The position numbers and the translations under genes were made by a program. From positions 496,001 through 560,000 of the forward strand of contig MBPM02000041.1 in the NCBI GenBank assembly GCA_001695595.3: DNA of 64,000 nucleotides. Direction: 5' to 3'. The notes under the pieces were generated by a model. It saw nothing but the letters and a program-made list of their open reading frames with translations, made no database searches and was not told where the DNA came from. This document shows positions 56,390 to 64,000 of this stretch, piece after piece (the stretch's first letter is position 1; every line of letters begins with the position of its first letter). The stretch is from Plasmopara viticola (lineage: Eukaryota; Oomycota; Peronosporomycetes; Peronosporales; Peronosporaceae).

Positions 56390-57600
56390 CCTAGACATCA
56401 CAGAACAATCCATGACTAGACAAAAGAAATGGTTGAAGCGGGCTTTATTCAACTAAGTACGTCTACCTTTTTGGCATCAGCGCTTCAGGTCAAGAAGCAT
56501 ATAGGATGGCGCATTGTGCACGACTATCATCAATTAAATTGAACGACAAGTAAATTGAACGAGAGTATTTTTATTGGCGATCCCTTTGCCACGTAAAAAA
56601 AATCAAATTTGACACCATGTTCAAAAGTCATAAGTTTCGTGCATGAAGCTACTTTAAGGCTAGTATTAGATTAAATTGCGCAAATTGGATAATCTAATTA
56701 CTGCGTTGTCGACCACATATGGTCCGTTCAAAAATATAGTCACTTAATGGGACTTTCTGGAAGCTCGATTACATTTGCTTCGCGAATATTTGTGGAGTGT
56801 GGTGTGAATCAAGTTTGACGACATCTACGTGCTCAAGCAAAGTGAAATCACGACACAAAATTTGACCGTGTACTCAATTGGTGTGAACAATAGCAAATTT
56901 GCCTCAAGTTATCAATGTGTTAGCTTTGCGCGGATGCGATTTTGTGCCTAGAAGACTTTGTCGAACGAAAAGGACCAGGTGGACCCCACTAAGATTCAAA
57001 CCATGCAGGATGACCTCTGTTCACAACAATAAAACGAATTGAGTGATTATTTGGCACTCAGGCTATGTCTCGAGATTCTTAAAAGACTTTGCGAAATTTG
57101 AAAAGCCACTCCGTCCCGGTAACGCAATAAAACACTCGGACAAGAGCTAAGCTGTTTCATTGAACTCAAGCGTTGCTTACCACTTTCACCCGTTTGTTGT
57201 CTTTCAGACTTTTCGAAACCATTTGTTTTCCTAAATATTGACTCAAATGACGCGATCGAGAATTCTTATTGAAATGAGAGGAGGTAAAACATATACTTGC
57301 TTTTATCAGTCAGAGGATAAAGACAGCAGGACTAAAGTTCCCTTTTCATGAGCAAGACCTACTTGCAATCGTACATACGCTGAAGTTTATGGCGTGCGTA
57401 TCTTCTCGATCGACCACTAACGGTCGAAAAGGGATCACAAAGTTTTGAGTGATCCTGACGCAGAAGACTACAAAACGCAGATCAGCTTGAAGGTGCAATA
57501 GGCTCGCTGAATTTTAGCCTTTATTCAAATGCATTTTCGGTGAACGAACATTGTTGCCGATGTACTGTCACCCAATTCGGAATTCGAGATGAAAACCGCA
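56390..57600 (+). mobile_element. Decayed Ty3/gypsy reverse transcriptase and RNase H
   Basis: The plus strand shows EMVEAGFIQLSTSTFLASAL then GWRIVHDYHQLN near 56430-56540, the RT start (GfIxPSxSPxxS, RxxxDYRxLN). Near 57330-57380 HEQDLLAIVHTLKFMA matches the gypsy RNase H motif (HExELLAIVxAL). Near 57490-57590 ARWxxLAFIQM and NIVADVLSPNS match the end of RNase H (ADaLSR). Stops and frameshifts are frequent. Relic with no LTRs identified. Confidence 0.65.
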
Positions 57601-59654
57601 CAAGTAAGCTAGCAAGCGTTAAATAGGATGAAGTTGTGAATATCTTAACAGCTTTTGTAAGAAGAACCTCCTTTGTCTTCGCTTAAAACAGATACAAGCA
57701 AGCTTCAGCGTGGATGTATCATGTCACTCTCATTTTCACTCGAATCAAATTTGACGTATTTGTTGTCCTGCTACGTAACTTCATTTGCATGAACATCAAT
57801 GACGTTTCCATACCATCAAGATATTATTGTTTATGTAAGCTTTGCATCGCGGACGCCATCGGTCAACATCGTCAACGTTTTTTTACTTTAACAGTGCGGT
57901 CTCCTCAAGAAGCAATTTTCTAACCACAATTAGCCGGTCGTGCGTATGCTGCGTATTCAAATACGAATCACAGCTTTTTTCTTTTATTGAAGTTGCTTTT
58001 AAAAGTTCTACTTTGTCATATACTTTAGACATTTGACAGATCGAATAGTAGCTACACCAACACTCTGCTATACTAACCGTGATACAACACGTAGTACTGA
58101 AGCGTCAGAATAATTATTATTGCGTGATACAACACGTAGTACTGAAGCGTCAGAATAATTATTATCGCCTACCACAACGTTAAAAGCTAAATTGCTCTTG
58201 TTTAACGATTATAGTTTTTTTTTCTCCAAAGTAAGGCTTTTGGTAGACCGCGCTGCTTTCCACGAAGTCTTAAATACAGCACAAAGATGATAAAGCTTTT
58301 CCATGACAGCATGACAACTTCCAAAAATTATCGTCGTCAAAAGAACTTTGCTCCTTGTGGTGTATTAATCCTGCAGAATTTAAAGCCCTGGACCATCTTC
58401 ACATATGCTTTAATACGATGGATGTCCGCCAGCACTTTAAGCCTCATTTTTTAGGGTGCTGGGCACTGCAATGAACACTCTCAAGAAATGACTGGCATGA
58501 GAGCGATGTGTTACACTAATATTTAGATACAACTCGCAAACAAACAACTTTATCTTTTTTGCAAGCGACCTAGACACACAGCCGACTGTGTTTGTATAAG
58601 GTCATAAACTTATCAGAAAATATAACCCCAAAATAATGCGGTTTAAAACAGCCCTTAAAGGAACGCATTATGTTCATCGCTTCACATAGTAAGGGCGGCA
58701 GTTGAAAGATGCAGCATTGTCGTCGTCAGAGACAGCAGTGTGTCATTTTCTACCCGCAAACAATATATGTATATATATTGACGAATCGACACACGGGTTT
58801 CGCCTATCTTGTATATAGAAGTAGAACAGTATTTATCTAAACTGGTATGATCGGGATTAGTATTCAATTTAGAACAAAATTTATGACACCACAATAACAC
58901 CAAGGAATTTTTTTGTATACGCCGGCTTCGACAAAAAGCTAACCAGAAAGTATCTTCGTCACATGCTTTGCGGTTCTTCATATTGCTTTTGCAAAAAGCA
59001 CATGCAGTGCAATCGCGAGAGAGACTTTGACGTATTGCTGAGCTTTAATTGACGTGACGCGTTTAGGACGTCGACGTCAATTCAATCAAACCTTCACTTG
59101 ACGTTACAACGAGCAGGAAGAAAAATGTACATGAAACTCTCGATTAAAAAAGAACTGCAGCGCGAAAGATTACGAAACTCTTGTTCGGCCAGTGTAGCTG
59201 CTAAGAATGTACTGTATAGCTACCCACTCTCGACTTACTAGCAACGCCGAGGACGCATTAAAAGCTCGAGAGAAGTGCTAGAGAACAACAAATTTATATG
59301 AGAGTCGGAGTTCAGAGAATCGGACTTCCTATTGTTAAACTCCACATAAAATGGTGGGTGCGTCTCCATAATCTCAAGAAGTTTGAGTGCTTAAAAGTAT
59401 AGATGTAATCTACATTTTATAACTATATTTATCCGATTGTTTTAGTCGATAAGCGAGTCTAATACAGGAAATAAGTTTTGTATAGCAAAAAGGCCACTTT
59501 TGCGTTGCGTAACTTTATAACATCGATTAAGCTTCGTAAAACAGGTCAGCTTTACAATTAAGCTGAAGCTGAGCCAAATCGAAAATAAGATAGCATAAGT
59601 TGTTACTCAATTACTCGAACTACGCGTTATATAGGTATACTATACGGGAAGCTG
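57601..59654. other. Spacer without a supportable gene
   Basis: A 45-base unit (GATACAACACGTAGTACTGA and following) is duplicated in tandem at 58078-58166. Frames at 57714-57923 (plus) and 58682-58981 (minus, 99 codons) have no family signature. Confidence 0.4.
58078..58166. repeat. 45-bp tandem duplication
   Basis: Two adjacent, virtually identical copies of CGTGATACAACACGTAGTAC and its following 25 bases, starting at 58078 and 58123. Identity suggests a recent duplication. Confidence 0.9.
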
Positions 59655-60186
59655 TGGCGGAAAGGAGCCACAAAATGAAATTTTTGATGGAGTAAAGAGG
59701 CATGTCTATGCGGAGTACATTGAGAAAAATATTACTCAGAAAGACGTCTACGATCTATTGGATTTGAGTAACCCGGATTATTAATTTTTAGCCCTTTTTT
59801 GATGGCTTCACTGGATGTACTTACTCTGGCAACTAAGCCGTCGCTTTAATGTTTACGAATACAAGTTTATAATTGCAGCGATGTCGGTCACACAGGGTCC
59901 CGAAGAATTGTCCAATAACTTTGTTTCTGCGGTCAAGATTAAAAAAACGAACCATTTCGCCATTGACCTGGTTAGTGTCGCCAACGTTCAAGTAAAGAGT
60001 CGGATCCTCGAAAAATTACCTTAGCTTGATAGAAGAATTATCTATGCAGAAAGTACATTTGGCAGAGAAAAGTGATCAGACTCCATTTGGTCGTATTAAC
60101 GCGTACTTGATGATGCACGTTACTTTTGATTTTCTGGAAAAAAGAAAGTTTCTTCGTTTTGACTAGCTTGTAGTCTCTTGTGCTGT
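59655..60186 (+). pseudogene. Internal fragment of a WY/LWY effector, copy F
   Basis: The plus strand starts within the family at GKEPQNEIFDGVK (residue 75 of copy E) and continues through YIEKNITQKDVYDLLDLSNP, WLHWMYLLWQLSR, FIIAAMSVTQGPEELSN and VKSRILEKLP. It fades near the HVT-LxFLxxRKF segment at about 60150-60186. There is no signal peptide or dEER region. Stops are present after SNPDY, before WLHW and after EKLP. It is closest to copy E. A gypsy element on the opposite strand begins about where the homology ends, so truncation by insertion or deletion is likely. Confidence 0.8.
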
Positions 60187-60269
60187 CCAATGCAGATGAA
60201 GTAGTGTATTACCGTTCCTTATGCCCATTCTCCCAGAGCGACTATCAGGAAGCGGCGGTTCACTGCGAC

Positions 60270-60847
60270 TCATGCCACCAGTCGATTCGCGTAGATCGAG
60301 GATGGCGGTCCAAGGAAGCCATGTCTGGAATGCTGGTATCTGCCCACATCTGTCTTAACTTCTACCCCAAGACTTGGCTTCGCGTCTTCACCCCTAAACT
60401 TTCCATTGTAGTATCGGATTAGTCGCATATCCTTACACGTTCCCATGAACGTTTCCACCAGTTCTGGAGCAGCATCCACGATGCCTTCCATTGCCTCCCA
60501 TTAATTCTTTGATCTTCGAGCCCAATCCATCCCACCAAGAGCTTCCATTCTTTAGCCAATCAATTGTACCGCCCCCCTTTGACGGCTCGAACACCCCAGT
60601 TTATACCTTGGAGAGACACATGGTGCTTGAGTTCTTCAATCAATTCTTGCATATCATCGGCATAGTGCTTCAGTCGAATCGCATTAACATCAAATGTTTC
60701 CTCGGTAAGTAGGTGCTTGACCAGAAAAGTAGTCGGTAGTTCTTTGACAATCTGAAATGGTTTAAACCATCGAACCATAAGCTTCCCGCCTTGCATTCTA
60801 GGGTGCAACACGAAATCTCCCACAGTGAACGTACACATCTGGCACAT
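60270..60847 (-). pseudogene. Gypsy integrase C-terminal domain and chromodomain-like tail
   Basis: The frame 60847-60560 reads VGDFVLHPRMQGGKLMVRWF then KPFQIVKEL, the GDxVL...KLxxRWxGPF integrase tail. The end of a chromodomain-like region follows in shifted frames (MEGIVDAAPELVETFMGTCK at 60491 and below), separated by at least one frameshift. This part normally guides integration to chromatin. Confidence 0.65.
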
Positions 60848-61155
60848 CTTTGATGCGCTTTAAATCAGTCGGCGTCTCTCTGTCTCGTCAACCACACCTT
60901 GGTGTAGCGCAATTAAGCTCTGTCGTAGCACATCCAGATCTGATGCATATTTCTTCACATCCTAATCGCCACTCTGTTTAGATCCTTGCTCTCAATTTGC
61001 ATCACAATGACTCCAACCACCGGCTCCCGCTCCAACCCAGTGAACACCTCGACTGGCGCTTTCCCCGCCAAGGTTTGGTTCAAATTCGCTTGAATGACTG
61101 GAAGCAAATACTCCCAGTTGCGGGTATCAAGCTGGTACTCGAGTAATAGTACACT

Positions 61156-61908
61156 TTACACCTGAAGAATATTTCGGTTGACGCTCTCGACCGTTCCATT
61201 CAGCCATGGTGTGTACACCGGTACAAAGCGCTGAGTATCACCTAGCCGACTGCGTAGATCCTCCATCCGGGTGTTTCGGAAGTGAGATCCATTGTCGGAC
61301 ACCCATGTCTTCGGTAGTCCAAACCGCTTGTACCAATAAAGTACAGCCGTCGCTGCCAGCAGTCCATTTGCGCTTTCACAGCACACGAAGTCCCAATAGT
61401 GGGAGAGGTCGTCTTTAAGCACCAGTATATACTTGGCCTTGCTGTAACTCTCACCCATGTTTAGGAAATCCATATGCAGCAACTCATTCCTCTCAGTTAC
61501 AGTATGGGTCACGTTTCACGGTCGCTGTATGAACATGCCTCCTTTGACATGCTTGCAGAGCAAGCATCCACTGACAAACTTGTCCACGTGCGCGCGCAAG
61601 TCATCCACCGCAAACTCTGCATCCACGATCGCGTACATCGCGTCTGCACTTCTGTGTGCGCGTGGACCACAGTGAGCCGCAATTAGTATGCGCATCACGA
61701 GGTTTATCGCACTGCCGGGAATCCATATCTTGCCACCCCTCATATAGAGGCCGCTTTCCACAAGTTCCACATTTTTGACTGGATGATTTTCCGCAGTCTG
61801 CACAAGTTGAATCTGTTGTTTATCAGGCCAAACGAGCTTGTCGTCCTGTAGCGATCGCAACCGGGATAGCACTATGACATTCTCTACTTGCGCGACACGA
61901 ACGCGCAC
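61156..61908 (-). pseudogene. Gypsy integrase: zinc finger and catalytic core
   Basis: 61908-61516 carries the H2C2 zinc finger (AAHCGPRAHRSADAMYAIVD ... CLLCKHVKGG). After an in-frame TGA at 61516-61518 the same frame continues as the core (LLHMDFLNMG, WVSDNGSHFRN, YTPWLNGTVESVNRN), showing the D, D and E catalytic residues. The single stop replaces a position that is normally tryptophan in relatives, so it looks like a recent nonsense change. Confidence 0.8.
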
Positions 61909-61989
61909 TTCTGCCGTATTGTTGGACTCGCTGGGTGCGGTTCACCTCGACACAATGTCAGCCCAAAAATTCTTGGCTCCCTCAATGTG

Positions 61990-62470
61990 CTCGATGGAAT
62001 ACCGTAGATTCGAAAGCCTTAGTGTCCAACGGAGTAACTTTCCTCTCGTGCGTTTTTTCACATCTTTCTTCGGACACAAGATTTGCACGAGGTTCGAGTG
62101 GTCGCAATACACTCTGAACCCCCCTTCTCTCTCTAAACGTAGTCAAGCGTGACGCATGCGCGAACTACCGGGTACGCCTCTTCCTCCACCACTGACCAAT
62201 GGAGTTGCACACCGCGAAATATACCCCCTTGTCATATTAAGAGCTAGTGATCTTGGTCAGTCGTGTGACACTCGTCTTTCCATTGGCGCACTTGAGTGAC
62301 GATAATTGCCCAGCCGTAATCCGACGCATCGGTAAACAAACATACCGTAGCCGTCTCTTTCTGAAAGTACTGGTTTGCCGATAGAGCAATAGTATTAGGT
62401 GTGCTGGTATACGCCAACCGCTCTGCATCAGACCACTGGAGCCTGAACTGCGGCTGCCGATCGTCGCGTG
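61990..62470 (-). pseudogene. Gypsy RNase H region
   Basis: The minus strand reads VCLFTDASDYGWAIIVTQV near 62345-62290, the RNase H DAS motif, and later LHWSVVEEEAYPVVRACVTL near 62210-62150, the E-containing helix. Stops and frame changes interrupt it. Confidence 0.65.
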
Positions 62471-63682
62471 CGGCTCCGGCTGGTCAGGGCTTGGTTCAAC
62501 TTGGCTTGGAGTATCTCCGTCACCCGAGAGTAATCAACAATACTCTCGCGGATCCAATTGCAGGCCCAGAAGAAACGCTGCAGAACTGCCGCTTGCATTG
62601 GTAGCGGCAGTGCAGTCAGTGCCGAAAGACGCTCAGGGTCATCACGGACACCTCCCCCATCAAGGATCCGTCCACACCACTTCACTTTGAAGGGTCACGT
62701 TGATTTTTAGGCGGTGTTTCGACGTGAGCTCATAGAAGTCAGACAGATTGGCTAGGAACGCTTCGTCCGTAGCCCTGTACACAATCACGTTGTCGATCCA
62801 TACTAGACCCCCATGGTATAGCACTACTTTGTACTGAGTCTCCATCTAATTCAGGAAGTGCAACGCAAAATCAGTTGCCCTTTGAGGGACTCCAAGCGGC
62901 GTGAAGACACCATCATGTGTTAAAAAGGAGAAATACTCTTGAGATTCCATCTGCCAAAAACCCTTGAACATATCGAATTTCGCAAAATATTTTGCTCCCG
63001 CCACAAATTGTAACACCGTTGAAAATTGCGGCATCGTCCCTGCAAAAAGGATTGTAAGCATGTTCACCTCAATGTTGTTGTTGGTGACTCTGAACTGGTC
63101 CTTGTTATCAAGCTTTCGGACAGGTACCCTGTTCGAGGACCAATGACTCTGGTTCTTCTTTTTCACAAACCCGTCCTTGAGCTGCTGACCCGCATGCTCC
63201 TTTTTGGAGGAGCATGCGGTTGCGCAGGCGGATAGTGGTGCGGCTTGCAGCGCACTGGCTTCACTGAGAGTGACCTGTAGCGGTTTCACTAGTGCAGGTT
63301 CATCTGGTCCCACCCGTGTTCTCCATAATCCTTCGAACTGCTGGTGTACTGCTATAAGGAATTCTCTAGACTCCACTGAGTTCTCTTCTTTCAGTAGACT
63401 TCGGACGTCATCGCACATGCGGGATCCTTCAGCCTTCACCTCCTCGTCTGGAACTTCACCCAACTCAGGCTCGCTTGGTAGAATATCCCGATTCGACTCG
63501 ATGCTTGTATTGGCCAGTTGCTCGAAAGCCAGCTTCATGTCTATACCCGACGTCTTCATCCCGTCTTTCCCGAGCAACAGCTGGTCCTCGTCGTCTTCAA
63601 TCACCAACACTTCACCTTGTACACAGTCACAGGTCCTGCGGACGTTCTTATTTGCAAGTCCACTTGTACCGTCTTGGTACAC
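62428..63682 (-). pseudogene. Gypsy reverse transcriptase
   Basis: The frame 63682-62846 holds a spacer rich in E and D, then VPVRKLDNKDQFRV and AKYFAKFDMFKGFWQ with GVPQRATDFALHFLN. After an in-frame TAG at 62846-62848 the same frame continues as VWIDNVIVYRATDEAFLANL (62845-62660). The active-site motif reads WIDN where family members have D-D, so a catalytic aspartate is lost. A frameshift near 62685 precedes the thumb segment (KWCGRILDGGGVRDD...). Not functional as it stands. Confidence 0.8.
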
Positions 63683-63969
63683 TCTAGCTGGTGGCCTCCT
63701 GCCGCTCTGATTGATTTAGGTTTGTCAATTGATTTGGTCACCACCTCCTTGCACCGCTCCTGCACTCTCTCGACAAGGTGCGCGGGGATAACATTGCCGT
63801 CAGCCCCTGTGTCGGGGCACATGGACTCCTCCAACACGCCGTTGATCAGTGCCAAGTATTCGTGATCAGCCGAAACCTCCTGGGCTTGCTCCGGTGGGAA
63901 CCCCTGGGTCTTTTCTGAGGCTTCATCGGCCTCCACTACAGCGTTCTCATTCACAGCAACACGCTTCAC
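63601..63969 (-). pseudogene. Gypsy aspartic protease region
   Basis: The minus strand reads CPDTGADGNVIPAHLVERV with the catalytic DTGA at about 63813-63802. It overlaps the RT frame by 82 bases in a different phase, which could be a natural gag-pol-like shift or a mutation. The upstream part (gag) is outside the window. Confidence 0.7.
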
Positions 63970-64000
63970 ATGACATGTACGCTTCTCTCGCTGGGCTTTA

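Larger units (their letters stand above)
60187..64000 (-). mobile_element. Chromodomain-type Ty3/gypsy retrotransposon, pol region, runs off right edge
   Basis: On the minus strand, from right to left: protease, reverse transcriptase, RNase H, integrase zinc finger, integrase core, integrase C-terminus and a chromodomain-like end, the Ty3/gypsy (chromovirus) order. It is much better preserved than the other gypsy relics here but has stops and frameshifts. No LTR was found at the left end; gag and the 5' LTR should lie beyond 64000. The exact left boundary against effector fragment F is uncertain. Confidence 0.85.

Noticed and set aside
1..64000. tRNA, rRNA or other structured RNA genes
   Set aside because: I looked for tRNA-like arms and rRNA-like stretches and found none convincing; a covariance-model scan would be needed to exclude them.

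Overview
The window looks like a gene-sparse, repeat-rich stretch of an oomycete genome, most likely a downy mildew or Phytophthora-type plant pathogen. The main evidence is a family of secreted multi-module WY/LWY proteins. Each has a signal peptide, an acidic DEDR/DEER motif near residue 60, and tandem modules of about 114 residues ending in the classic WY-effector tail. The surroundings fit: decayed Ty3/gypsy, LINE, foldback and MITE-like elements and no housekeeping genes. I could not run any search, so species, family names and percent identities are not established here. Repeat boundaries are judged by eye and are approximate.

Six members of the effector family are scattered across the window on both strands. 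A (1-820, minus) is open from its start codon to the window edge. B (11511-13744, plus) is complete except for one frame break. C (30757-32937, minus) is a multiply broken pseudogene. D (35770-38027, plus) has one frame break, or a possible intron, just after the signal peptide. E (48404-50587, minus) is the best intact copy at 727 residues. F (59655-about 60186, plus) is a short internal fragment abutting a gypsy element. C and D are head to head. None of the five N-termini has a canonical RxLR. A degenerate R-D/H-D/G-L/V/K stands at residues 43-46 and the acidic dEER-like motif follows at 58-62, at constant spacing.

Region by region: 1-1.4 kb is effector A and its upstream region. 1.4-5.3 kb has no gene I can support. 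5.3-6.4 kb is a 100-bp tandem array bounded by inverted units, plus a perfect 21-bp hairpin. 6.8-17.2 kb holds effector B between about 1.5-kb inverted repeats with MITE-like ends, flanked by LINE-derived elements. 18.4-20.1 kb is a decayed gypsy element (minus). 20.1-30.3 kb is repeat-derived or unrecognised sequence with a gypsy integrase fragment near 26.4 kb. 30.3-38.0 kb is the C/D head-to-head pair with a putative small membrane-protein gene between them. 38-45 kb is unrecognised repeat families. At 45.0-45.4 kb lies a short LINE-derived insertion with an 11-bp target-site duplication. 45.4-48.4 kb repeats the flank of C. 48.4-51.7 kb is effector E with a divergent membrane-protein relative. 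52.3-54.2 kb is an inverted copy of the 40.5-42.5 kb repeat. 56.4-57.6 kb is another gypsy RT-RNase H remnant. 60.2-64.0 kb is a younger, chromodomain-type gypsy pol on the minus strand, running off the right edge.

Functionally the window is an effector-diversification locus. Paralogues were copied with their promoters and flanks, inverted, and are at different stages of decay among transposable elements. The five copies with a 5' region share a CAATTTTTG-type initiator close to the ATG and a second conserved element about 220-280 bp upstream, though E keeps the initiator poorly. This suggests that regulation was duplicated together with the coding sequence.
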